64,000 bases of DNA from Struthio camelus (lineage: Eukaryota > Chordata > Aves > Struthioniformes > Struthionidae), in contig NC_090944.1 in assembly GCF_040807025.1 (NCBI RefSeq), forward strand, positions 119,924,738 through 119,988,737, read 5' to 3'. Position 1 is the stretch's first letter, and each line of letters begins with the position of its first letter. The position numbers and the translations under genes are program-made. The notes under the pieces are model-generated. The model ran no database searches, was not told the DNA's origin, and was given only the letters and a program-made list of their open reading frames with translations. This document shows, piece by piece, positions 22,672-34,759 of the stretch.

Positions 22672-25403
22672 GCTGATGATTGACTTAGGGTGGACTTCTA
22701 GTAATGTAATAAACCTGTAACTAGGGAAGGATTGGACGTGTATATTAAAAAGTTCATGGGTTTTGGTCTGATCTTACATCACTGCAAATCTCCCTCTGTC
22801 TGTCTGTATTCTGCTGATTTCAGTGTAAGGTCAGAAATAGCTGGATAATTTGACCTTTTGAATCTACCTGAATTGGTTTCGTGCTGTTACGCAAACTATC
22901 CTCTGAGACGCTGTGTTCTTTCACTTGGAGAGACTTGGGTCACTTCACTGAAAATACAGGTCATTTCCTCAGTTTGTGTATGCTGTCTGGCTATACTCAT
23001 GTTAATAGTTATCCCTATTTCCTAAACTGGAAATCTATCTCATCTTGTCTCATAAACATGTTTTGTATACAGAAACAAGTAAAAGCAACTAAGTGGGAAG
23101 AGCTGGTTTCAATATGTAATAAGGTAGATATGCTAGGCTGCTGTCAGTATCTTCAGTGTGATCTTTAACATCATATTATTCACTCCAGTGTTTGTTCTCA
23201 AGCATCAGGGCTCCTGCTTTAGAGATGTGTTAATGCTTGATCAAGTCTTAAAGCCTAAAGGTTTTAAAAATAACAGTGAAAACAATTTCAGCTAAGAGGT
23301 GAATCAGAAACTGTGATACTCTGGTCTATCAGCTGTGCAGAAGAGAGAATCTTTTAAGGTGCACTGTGCATACCAACACTCCTTATAAACCCTGCAAGTT
23401 GGCAGAAATCAGTATTCCTTGATATTAAATTAATCTGATCCTTACAAATAAAAAAGGTGAATACAGAGCTTGGAGATAAAAAGTGAGTTACTGTATTGCT
23501 GCTGCAGTGCGGCTCTGAAGAATGAGCTGTGCACTGCAGCAATGGATGCTACACAATAGTTAAGTTAATATTACTTCCTTTTGTTAATTTTACCTTTTAG
23601 CTGTGTGTCCTTCAAGTGTGTTTTGCATATTTTACTCTTCGAATAACATGCCTTTGCAAATGAAAGGCTGAAAACAAACTAATAAATGAAAGCACTCTTT
23701 AAGTTGATAGGTTCCTTGGTCTTGCAATAACTTCAGTAGTTATTGGCTGGATAGCTAATGCCAGATTCCTATGCATAATGAAAATCATCCCTTCTGCCTA
23801 CATGAGAGTCTCAAGGTAGGATTTTGAAGAGCACCCAAGGGAATAAAGTTTTGCATTTTTTAAATCTGTTTTTCAGTGCCTCACTCCTTTAACTGCTTTT
23901 AAGAATTCTTTGGAGGGAAGGGGAGAAAAATATATATTTTCTCTAAAAGGCTTGTATCTTATTTTGAGTATCTTTGTTTTGAGTTTTGATATACATTGGT
24001 GGGTTTAACCCTTAAGTTGTCTAGCTGTCCATTTAGCTTAGAAGAGGAAATGATGGTTTAGGTTTTCATGGCGTATCTTTGACAAGGGCGTTTGCTTGCT
24101 GCAAAGCTCTCAGCCCTTCTTCTGCGAGTAAGTTTCTTTTTTGGTATTCATTAGGCAATGACATAACAATATGGCAGTGCTTGCTGTTCACTTTCATCTG
24201 TGGTATGAGTGTGGAATGCCAGATGCCCCAAATACTTTCCAGACATCAGAAAATCTGGTATGATGACTAAATGGAATTGAGATCTGACTCCAGTTCCTGG
24301 CACAGTCATATTACTGGGCTAGTTCATCTTTGTAACTACAACTCTTCCATTTATTTGCATCACCTCAACAAAGTCAGGGATGTGAAGAGGATTGTTTTTG
24401 AAATCTTCTAGTAAACTTCAGGACACTGGTAGTTTGCAGACTGCCAGACCTGAAAGTTGAGTCTAGGCTATTTTTTGTGTCCTTGCGGAAGTCACCGAAC
24501 CTCTCTCTGCTTCAGTTACGAGGATTAATTCATTCTTGCTGAAAAATACTTTGATAGTCTCATCTGGATGCAGTTATAAAAGTGCAAACTGTAAACAGTG
24601 TACCACAGTCTATGATTCGGCAAACTAAAGAAGCACCAACAAATATATATAGCTGAACAATCTCTCCAGGTATTGCTAAATCATCTTTATATCCCTAGGG
24701 ATTGCACTACTGAAGTGTAAATGCATTTTTTCTTAGAAATGCATTGAAAAGATAAACAGTTTACTTGCAAGACAAGTGAGAGTCTCTTCCAAAGTCTTAG
24801 TACCCACATTTTAGGTCTGCAAATGAAATGTGGTGCGACATTATCAACATATGATTTCTCACATGTTTTTCGGAAATACAAAAAAAAAATTGTGCTTAAC
24901 ATATTGTTTGCAAAGTAGGTTTCCACCTCCTAGGTTAAAGTTCTGAGAAAGCATCTTGTTTGAACATGAAAATAAACAAATGCATTTGTATATCGTTCCT
25001 TCTCATTCCTCTTGCTACACAGATCATCACTCATGTAAATGGCATAGATCTGTTAGTTCCTGCCATATGTGGCTGGTTGAAAAAAAATGTGACAGTTCAA
25101 ACGTCAAAGCCTTTAGAAATGTTCCCCTTTTTTGGATCTATATGTTCCTTACTGTCTTCTAACTAGGCTTTTCTTTCATGATCTGAAAAGAAATGTTAAA
25201 TCCAGAAAGCTTACAGCAACAGAAATATATAGATGGAAAAGAATGAATAATTTGCAAAGAACAGAGTTTAGAAGAATGTTCCTCTTAGCACTAGTGGTAT
25301 ATTTGTGAGCAGACTGTGGTTTACTCAGATAGGTTTTTGAATTATTTCAGCAAATGTTTTTGAATGTTTACTCTATTGATTGATGGTGAATATTCAGTGT
25401 TTG

Positions 25404-25433
25404 AGCTCTGTGCCTACAAGCTCTGTGCCTACA
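25404..25433. repeat. Perfect 15-bp tandem duplication
   Basis: AGCTCTGTGCCTACA occurs twice in a row (25404-25418, 25419-25433), identical in all 15 positions. Confidence 0.95.
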
Positions 25434-27649
25434 GGCTATTGATTAGAAGCATTTCATAATGGTTTTTCTATTAGACAAACATCCAAGCGCTCTGGCACAA
25501 ATAATTATGTGGGTGAAACTGAGGCTTTGTTGCCAGGAAAACTTTTTTTGGGTCTTTAAAATTTCTTCAAAGTCTTAGGTCAGAAAAACAACGTGACATT
25601 TTCAGAGAACCAACCCAAAGGGCTCAAGCAGGATTGAAAAAAGACTTAAAATGTCTAAATATAGAGTTGCGGACATACTTTCAGCATTTGTTCTATGTAG
25701 AAGAAATCAGAAAATCACAAAACATTTAGAACGAAATGATCACACCTATAAGCAGCAGTAATATTGAAGATTACTGCTTTTTTTGAGAAACATTTGTGTT
25801 GATCCTCCCCCTTCAGCCTGATCTACAGGACAAACCACATCGGATTTGGTTCCCCCTGACTTTAACGGGGGTATGAGCTGCATTTCCTCTTCTGTGATGG
25901 GAGGAGCCAGGCTGTTAATTGACTTCACTGTTTGGGGGCTGTAGGTAGCAAGGAATACATCTGTAAAAATAAGGATATGATCTTAGTTTCCAGCAAAAGC
26001 ACTGAATCCGGTTTTGTGCTGAGGACTGGGAATAAGGAACAGGGACAACTATTAACTGAGGTTAACTGAGAAATACTGCACCTTTCCTTGTGGTATGTGA
26101 ATGCCTCTTGTAAAATGTAAAGAATATTAGAGGTACTAAAAACTGCTCAGCCACTGTTCACACTGTGATCTGGCTCCTTTAAACTTGTCAGCTTTACCTC
26201 ATGAGCTTACTTTGGTTCATGCAGGGGGTCAGGGAGAAGAGCAAGAATTGTGCTATTGAGCCGTCGAGCCACTGGGAAATGTCAAGCTGTCAAGCTCTAA
26301 CTGTGGGAACCAGCAGAGCTTCTAAAGTCACCCAGCACGAGACAGGATCTCTGCTCTGTTTTATGGCATTGTTCTAAATAGGAATTCAGTTACACGAATA
26401 AGCTGAGTCTCCAGCCTCAGAGAGTATATGAGAAGAGGAGGGTGGATGTCAATAAAATACTTTGCACGTTCAATAGTGTGACAGTGTTTAAGAGTCAGAA
26501 GAAAGGTCAGTTCACTTCACCCTGGCTCAAGTTTTTACCTACTGACTGTCTGGACATGTGCTCTCTATATATCTTTAGCAGGGTTCATAAAGTGGTTTGT
26601 ACCAGGAGTTGAGCAAATTGAATTATTTATTGCAGTTAATGCAGACAAATAAATTGTTCAGGAGCTGCTAGAGTATTTCATACTTAGTTATTCAAGACTG
26701 AGGTTGGCAAACTATGTGATATTCTTCGAGAGCTTCTTTTCACAGTGAACTGAAAACAAGGATCCAGTGAAACTAAATGAGAATTTTGCTCTTAAAACTG
26801 GTAGGCCTAGGACTTATCATGTATTACTTCATCCACCTGACTGCATCAGTGAAAAATTTTAAAACAGTAAATAATGAATTGTTAATAATACGGCTTCCCT
26901 GTGTAAAATCTGTATAGGTCCTTCTTCCTGGTGTGCTGAGCAGGTTGAGTCCAGCTGACTAATATGACATTGTTTTGTTGCTCTGCTTCCCATAACTTTT
27001 AGCTGTGGTCAATCTACCTGTAGTGACTTTGTCTGTCGAGAGGGACCAACGTTCTGAGAGTATTTGGAAAGTGCCTATCTACTTGCGCGCTCCTAAAAAA
27101 TAGGTGCCTAGTATGTTATAAGTCCCCTGCAATAAACAGTAAGCAAGAAGGCTGATATATTGGACAGACTGAACTGCCTTGTAGAATAACAAGTGGATGG
27201 GTAGACTCCTTTTGCTAGACACGACTTGCTTCAGTGGTTCCCTTTTATTTATTTAGATATATTTGCTCTCAAACACATCTCTGCTACGGACATTTACCAC
27301 CTCTGTTTATTTGCCAATATATGGCACATATACCATATTCGTCTTGCTCAAACTGAGAGTAACACTGAAAACCTTTATTTCACCTAGCAAAATATACAGA
27401 GTTCTTTGAAAGTCCTTCAGTGAGAGAGTTGTAATAATTTCAAGGCACACAACGTGCTAAAGGACACAGGTTTAAATTTTGGTCTTGACCTTGAGCTTTG
27501 CTATTACATGTTGTTGTAGGCTGTTTTTCGCTGCCTTCCAGTTTGGAAGTTGCTGATATAAGATGACCATTCCTCCTACAGTCTCTCTATAATCTCAAAT
27601 ATTGCCAGATCTACCACAGAGAAAGAAGTGTGGGCAGGGCTAAAAAGTT

Positions 27650-27684
27650 AAAAAAAAAAAAAAAAAAAGAGAGAGAAAAAAAAG
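27650..27684. repeat. Poly(A)/GA tract
   Basis: A19 (27650-27668) followed by gagagag and A8. It could be the tail of a retroposed sequence lying upstream, but the upstream 100 bases show nothing recognisable. Confidence 0.85.
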
Positions 27685-29042
27685 TGATATCTTCTATATC
27701 TTCTACAATGGCTGTTGTGGAGCTGATTCAGCCTTCCGAAATATTGTTGGGAGCTTTCCAACTTTGCTGCGGTGGTCACTGCAGACCACGTCAGGAGCCA
27801 GAATCGTGGCTGCACTGATCACAATAAAGGGTTATTCTGTTTGTGTTGCTCATACTCAGTGCAGCTGGCTATTGTTTCTGCCGCAGCGTGTACCATGTAG
27901 CTCTGCAGTCACGACCAGCTCTTGTTTCCTGGAAGAGAAGCGTGGCTTGTGCTAGTTTCTAGGCCTTCTCTACTGGCCCAGCTGGGAGAAGGGTCACAAA
28001 CTAAGATAAATCAGTTCTGTGAAATTCGGACTGGATTATTAAAATTTGGCAGCTGCATGCATCATCACATAGTTAACAGGAGGTTTAGAAGAGGCTTTTT
28101 CTAGACTATGAGGGTGATTATTTTTCTTCTAACTTGTTAATAAGCTTGCACATTGCTCTGACTTACAACATAGCTGTCCCTGGATCTCATTTGTTATATC
28201 TCATTATATCTTGTACTTTATTTTACATCTCTTGCATTTACAGCTTTTTCAAGAGTGTAATTAATGTGCTTCTGGCATGCATTTGTGTATCATTATTGAC
28301 ATATTTCAAAGTAAGCTCATTTCTCATTGCTTCTTAAAATCTTTTCTTCTATGGAAATAGAAAACGTTAGGCTCAATTCCTAGAGGATATAACCTAGATA
28401 CTGCTGGCACACATTTTTCTATTGTTTGTCTATGCAAAACTCTAATCCTAAATATAAATACTCATCAATTAGTTGATTTGCCTGCACAAAAGGTGGTGGA
28501 TGCATCCACACAAAGCTTCATGCTTTTTTTCCCTTTTCAACTCGTGTTTTTTTTGTCAGCAAGAACTGTAGCAGCTGGAAGAAGCTTAATTCATTTATGA
28601 AGTCCAATTTTATTTCTTCAATTTTGGGTGGTTTGGCTTGGAGACTATGTGTTTTTGTGGCTTTTCCCTTTCGTATGGCAAAATTCCATTGTTTTGGGTG
28701 GCTAGGACAATCACAGCACCAGGATTTGAAAAAGCTAACAATTTCCACAAATTGAAACATTCACATTTTTTTAAGACTTAGCTTTTCCAAGAGACAATTA
28801 TTTCCTGAGATGATCCCTGACAAATATTTCTGTGGTGCTTTGGTTGTGATGTAGAGCACAGATTTAGTTAATTTGTGTATACGCCTGAAAACGGCTTTTG
28901 TGCAAGATGATTATTCTGAAAAATTTAAGACTCGTAATCTAGATTAATAGTGATTACAGACAGAAGTTTAAAGAATAATATTTTGTCCCTGTTGTTCTTA
29001 AGGCATAAAAGCCACATAGATGCATAGATGCCTTGTAAACTC

Positions 29043-29061
29043 AGTGGTAAAGTTTACCACT
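29043..29061. other. 19-base near-palindrome
   Basis: AGTGGTAAA-G-TTTACCACT: two 9-base arms around a single base. It can form a tight dyad for a dimeric binding protein. Function unknown. Confidence 0.85.
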
Positions 29062-29901
29062 TCATCTGATATCAATATGAGTGAACCTGTGAGAGCTATG
29101 ATGAAGGGGGTACATCTCTATGAGAGAGCATAGGAGCTGCAAAATTATAAATTTTAAATGAATAAATTATAGCAGTTGTTTATCACAGTTAAGCCATAAA
29201 GTAAGAGAGCAAGGCTAACATGTAAGTTAGCTGTAATATATGATGTACCTAATGAAGCATCAAAGCCATAATAGGGTTTGATTGCTTAAAAGAAATCAAT
29301 TAAACAGTTTGCAAGAATTACTGATGCTTTGGGAAAGCAATCAAAGCACAATCTCAGTACTAAATGAACAGCAGCCAGACTATGTGTAGACAGTTAGTGA
29401 GCAAGAAGAAGGTTTAAATTGTCTCAATAGATTATTTGCCAAGCTTTTAAACAAGTATGAAAATTATAGGATTATAAACGTTTTTTTTTGAGGATCACCT
29501 CAGAATATCCTGACATTCTCCAGTCACATCCCTTTTGGACTGGAAAAGTTAGACCTCTGTTCTGCTGCAATTAGCGATTCCTCTCTTGGCTTGGAGAATT
29601 TCTTATAAAGCTGTCAGCTCTGTAGGGTGGCCAAGAATCAAAATCAACGTGGGATTTACAAAGTACATATTTTGTTGAAGCCAGCTATTACAGTTGTTTC
29701 AGTGTCTTAGCTGCTAAAAGAAGTGACCTTTGCTAAGGAAGAAATAAGGCATACATACAAGGTCTGCACTGAGAGAGGAGGCAGTAATGGATTTTATGGT
29801 GATGCATGCATTTTCAGAGTTTTAAAGGTTCCATCGTTATCTTCTTCAGTTTCTCCTTGCAGTGGGTGGTCAATTTAAGTTGGGCTTGTTTTTCTTTTTA
29901 G

Positions 29902-29953
29902 GTTTCATGAAAGCTGGAGACCATGTGATGAGATACATGTTTGCAGTTATTAG
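29902..29953 (+). other. Candidate exon, 52 nt
   Basis: Acceptor cttgtttttctttttag (ending 29901) is excellent. The donor is TAG|GTAATA. One frame is open without stop (FMKAGDHVMRYMFAVI); the others are closed. The donor is below average, and no partner exon is known. Confidence 0.25.
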
Positions 29954-31673
29954 GTAATAATATCAAGGCACTGTAAAACGTTAAAAGAGTACCTTGTGGT
30001 ATTTGTTCACTATATTCTATATTCGAAATTGGCCTTTCCTGGGGAACATTCTATCAGCACATTCTGATATTAGTGGAAGAATTGCTGCAAGGAGGCACTT
30101 TGGCTCTCTGTCTTATCACAGGCCTAAGCCTGTCCCTTCCAAGGCCTGGATAAAATGGGTGTTTTGTTAATTATACCTTGCATGCACAGAATGATTGATT
30201 TCTCTCCCTCTACCTTTCTCCATTGCCCATGATACAAAATACTCCTAGTCCTGTCCCCCAGGATGATGACATGGTAGAGGTAATAGATGCCTTTTGCTCT
30301 TGTCATCTATATCAGGCTCAAGTCTTGCTGTTTCTTCTTTTCAGCCCCTTGAAGAGCCAGCCTGTTGTGTCTATCCACCAGGAACCTGGGCCCATATAAC
30401 TCCCTCCCACTTTTAATTCCTGCAAGGACCCTTTTCACTTTCCTGATAGCTTCTCCAATACTGTTCCACTCCACTGATAATGTGATAGTGAACTTAAAAT
30501 TCTATTACCAGATCATAGAGTTTCAGATCTTGTCCTTTTCCTTAAGGTCCTGTGTGAGTCCCTGTCTGCCCATGTCTCCAGCCTAAATACTTGTAACTTA
30601 ATTTTCTGTTTACTTTACTGCAGTTTTTCCCCTGATCCTTAAAGGCGGTCTGTGCCTTTTTCCATATTATCTTATGCTCGGAGAATAGCCTATCAGGTTG
30701 AGTTTGATTAGCTGTTGCACCTTCTTCATTTATATGCTTTCTTAACATTTACCCACTTCCACAAAGCCGACCAGAGAAGAGTCTTTACAAATGAAACACC
30801 TCACTGCTGGTTGAACCTCCATGTGCTTGCTTGAAGGCAGAATCTGAACAATTTTTTTGATGTGGATCTTATCCTATCTTCTCTTCCTTATTCCTACTAA
30901 CTGCATCCCATTGAAAAGCAGGCAGTGAGTATTTTGGGGTAATGCTTGTAAAAAGCATGAAGACCAGTATCTGGCAAGAAAGATTTTCTGTCCTAAGCGT
31001 AGAAAGTATTTATTTAAAACAGAGTAAGTAAATTGGAGAAGAAATCATTTGGGGATATGTATTACTGGTGCAGTAGAGAGATTCTTTGGGAGTACTGAAT
31101 CTGTATAATACCATTGTCATAATAACCATATAATTGTTTTCTCTGTGAGAAAGACCTTGGCTTACCTGAATAACGTTTTAAATCTTATTTTTGAATTTTA
31201 TGAATTCAACAGCATGCTTCTAACTCAGCTTTATTGTCATTACACTCATTAGACTCCTCACTGAGAGGCAGCCTGGGATGGGGATAGAACATGCCTTAGA
31301 CGAAATTCAAATAGAGAGGCTCGGATGACATATTTGTGGGATAACTTAAAAAAAAATCTGAAACAGAAACACATGACAGTTTCATATTCCAGCTGCGAAT
31401 GTCTATGGTATTTGTGTGATTTTGTATGGTCTAGAGGCTGTGTGATGTCCATTTGGGTCACAGGCAAGTGGCATTTTTAGCAAGAGGTTAGCCCTAAAAA
31501 ACTCTGCATGCATTAGTGGAAAGAAAAGATATCACTGATGAGATCTGTTGATGATTTTTTTTTTGTTTCATTGAGCATTAATTCACATCCAAGGAAGTTA
31601 ACAAATATGTGTGAATTTCTGCTTGACCTCGCATGTAGGTAGATAGGGGAATACAGGAAACTATCTTTGCTTG

Positions 31674-31717
31674 TTCTCCTTTTTTTCCCCCTTCTTCCCC
31701 CTTTTTTTCCCCCTTCT
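31674..31717. repeat. Polypyrimidine tract with perfect mirror repeat
   Basis: Forty-four uninterrupted pyrimidines. Positions 31678-31710 form a perfect 33-base mirror repeat centred on C31694: C2-T7-C5-T2-C-T2-C5-T7-C2. Homopurine-homopyrimidine mirror repeats of this length are the textbook substrate for intramolecular triplex (H-DNA). Confidence 0.95.
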
Positions 31718-33125
31718 GCCACCAATTTCTCTATGGTGTTAGGACAGGCCCTCTCTTCTGTCTGCAGTTACTAGCCTGGCTGACCTGTGAGGAAGTACGC
31801 CAAGCTGTTCATTGTTCACAGCTCTTCCTCCTGCCAGGCATGCTTTCTGCTGTTCTGGAGCATCACTTCTCTCAGCATAGGCCTCTATGAACTCTTTTCA
31901 GTCTGTCTATACAATGAGAATATATACTCATTTCTCTGGAACAGTGTGCCTTTACAGTGAGATAATTAACTCCAGGTAGTTACTTTGTGATAAAATCCTA
32001 GATGGAGTTGAGTGGTCCTTATCTTAACGTAGCCAGGTGAAATTAATATAATGTTCTCTCTGCTATAGTTGACCTCAGCCAGCTATGTCAAGATGGTATC
32101 TGTATAGCTGTTTTTCTTAGAATATTTTCTAGCTAAATCAGGTTAGTTCTCTTGCTGTCAGCCCACTTTTTCTGGGGATGAAAATATAACCTCAGTGTAA
32201 TGACAGTAGAAGAACCCTATCAGATGGAATGAGGGTGGTGAAGTTAGAAGCTGGTGAAGGAAGTAGAAAATATCCCATTTAATTCTGTTTATGTGTTTCT
32301 TTTTCCCCTGAGTTGATTCTGGTCTCTTGAACATTTTCCCATGATTTCTGTTTCTGTATATACTTGTTGGGAAATCCCGAAATGTGCTGCGCCTAGGGAC
32401 AGAACCTACCTGGCTGATTTGATTCATGCTTCCGGAGAATTTATGTGCCAAGAATTTGTTTATAGTCATCTTTATTAATATCCTGAAAACAATCTTAAAA
32501 AAAGTCCCCTCTGTATCTGTATAGGTTCAAATTTCCTATACTAAATATTACCCTCTGTGAGGAAGGAATTTCTATTTTTGTTCTGCATTTGTGCAGTACC
32601 TGCTACTGTAACCTGTTGGTCTCTGGTTAGGACAGTAAGATAGTGTCCTAAATAATAGGCAGTATAATAATGCTTATGAAAATAATTGTGAGTTATAGGG
32701 AGAACGAACAAATCATTTAAAACTTCCAATGTTGTATTGTACTAAACAGAAGCATAAGTCCATTTGACTGAACCTTATGATTGTTTTTAGTGTGTGATAA
32801 GTCCTCCTGTTCCAGGATCACGTTCTCACTATCTTCCTTTGGAGCTTGATCCAATTAATCACCAATAGGCAACTGCAATCCTAGATGTCTTGATGCCTGG
32901 CAAATTTAACACCAGAACTGCTGGTATTGTCAAGATTGTCTTGTTCCCTATACATCTTACAGTAGTAGTAGCGATGCAAACTGAAACTAAGGCACTGCTG
33001 TCTTGAGTACATGTAAAGTAAGAAATGGTGAGAACTCTTATGAATTTACGTTCTTAATGGGCAAACAAACAAATGCTGAGATTAAGAACTATAGTATGGT
33101 TTTAAGGATTTTTTTTTCCTTCCAG

Positions 33126-33194
33126 AAAAAGACCTGAAATGTGGAGAGACTGAGTAGTACTGAAGGTTATGCAAGGAACCTGTTGTAGAATCAG
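33126..33194 (+). other. Candidate noncoding exon, 69 nt
   Basis: A long T/C acceptor tract (33109-33125, ending ccttccag) and a perfect donor CAG|GTGAGT (33194/33195) frame 69 bases. All three frames contain a stop, so if spliced it belongs to a noncoding RNA or an untranslated region. It has the best pair of splice signals seen in the window. Confidence 0.35.
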
Positions 33195-34639
33195 GTGAGT
33201 CCAGCTCTTCAAGTCTTATGTGTCTGTTTGAATAAAATATATTGTTGCTTCATTTATGGGATTTTCTTTTGATCATGTATACAAGGTCAGTTCAGTCATA
33301 AAGGAAAGTTGTGGGGTGGCCCCTTTATTTTACATGTTTGACGTTTTCAGTTGGTGCTTATTGTTTATTTGGGAATTATGTTTTCTTTCTTACTTCCTTC
33401 TCTTCTTTCCATCTTATTTCCCATACCTAAAATGTATCCTGTTAGGCAATTAAATTAAACATTTTAGTTGTTGAATTGTTAAAAAAAGGATAAATATTCT
33501 GCAAAACAATTTCTTCCCCAAGCAGGAATAACGTTGTTCATCTGCATTAAAAACCAGCTAAACAAAACACAAGCAGAAACAAACCAAGAAAATTTTTCCA
33601 CATTAAGGAGGCATAAAAAACAAAGATTGGGGTTAGGGGAACATAAAATAGATTGTTTGCATAATTTAACTGCTAATGATAATTTATTTTTAACATATGG
33701 ATTCCTTGCTGTTTCTACCAAAAGATCACATAAAAGATATAAAAAAAATTAACATAAGGCACCTATGGAAATTCTTGTCTAGTACCTTATATGCAGCATC
33801 AGAATCATGCCTTACAATTTGACAGTTATAAACAGTTCCAAATAATTAATTTGGAGTTCACTTGACTTAGATTATATGTTAAGAAGCCGTTTTTAGAAAG
33901 TCATTCTCATTTAATTACTTTTGCGTATTGCATATTGTTACCTAAGGAAAAAGTGTATAGGATTTCTTGCTGATGATCTAAAGAATGTGACTAAGATAGC
34001 TGGCAGATGGCTTACAGATATTCTGAAGTATCTTATACTGACAAATAACAACGGTATGTATAATTAGCACTCTGCAGATGGTATGCAAAATGATCTGCAC
34101 TGTCTTAGTACAGATTTTTTTTTTAAAACAAAGAAACTATTTTTGAGAGTCAATTTTGAAAACATGGCTTGTAGTTCCATTCAGGATAGATCTAAACATA
34201 TCTGAGAAAGTATTCTCCATCTAGTTCTGTATGGGAATAGCCCTGTGGCTTTGCGGTCCTGGTCCATGAAGAGTGTGCTGCCACAATAAAAGTAATAATG
34301 ACATGTAATTAGATCATATTAGACTAATATAAAGTTTACAGATGTTTAAACAGAAAAGGTCCAGAGAGAGGGCGCAGTGGAATCGTGTAGCTTTTTTCCT
34401 CTGAACTTCAGAAATTATGAGGTATTTTCAAACATGTAAAACTTTTGTTGTCTAAATGTTCTTCCCAGCATGAATAAATGGTACTTGTGCTTTCATACTG
34501 GACCTAGTGTTGATCCTTGATGATGTACTTTCACCCAGATATTGACAAACACAACTGGCAAAGAATAGACTTCAGTCATCTCTGATGGTAATGATGTTGT
34601 ACTATCATTTCTTTGTATTATCATGGCAATTAGGAGCTA

Positions 34640-34740
34640 TCATCATTGAGCAGATCCCATTGTGCTGGGAACTATAGAAACACAAAAGACTCATTCCTTG
34701 CTTTAAGGAATTTGCTACTTACCGTAGACTAGAGGATGCA
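34640..34740. repeat. Ancient amniote interspersed-repeat relic
   Basis: The segment with cccattgtgctgggaactat, agaaacacaaaagactcatt, ccttgctttaagga and tttgctac resembles a repeat common in reptile genomes (cattgtgct, tgtacaaacac, agtccctgcc, agagcttac in that order). It directly abuts the purine-biased L2-like stretch and may be its 3' tail on the minus strand or a separate SINE-like element. Similarity is judged by eye. Confidence 0.5.
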
Positions 34741-34759
34741 GGTGAGCATATGCTGCTAG

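Larger units (their letters stand above)
22672..29901. other. Unique AT-rich DNA, no gene recognised
   Basis: Holds the 15-bp duplication, the A19 tract and a GC-richer stretch at 27.7-28.0 kb with some LTR-like traits. The 28.9-29.4 kb part has many homeobox- and TCF-like words (aatcaatta, aatcaaag), a texture typical of conserved noncoding DNA. Conservation cannot be judged here. Confidence 0.55.
29954..34639. other. Unique DNA, no gene recognised
   Basis: A pyrimidine-biased plus strand at 30.3-30.75 kb may be very old LINE sequence, but no RT block could be aligned. The rest is unremarkable apart from the mirror repeat and the 69-nt exon candidate. Confidence 0.55.

Noticed and set aside
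30310..30760. Pyrimidine-biased plus strand as possible sense L2
   Set aside because: No RT block could be aligned in order; bias alone is not enough.
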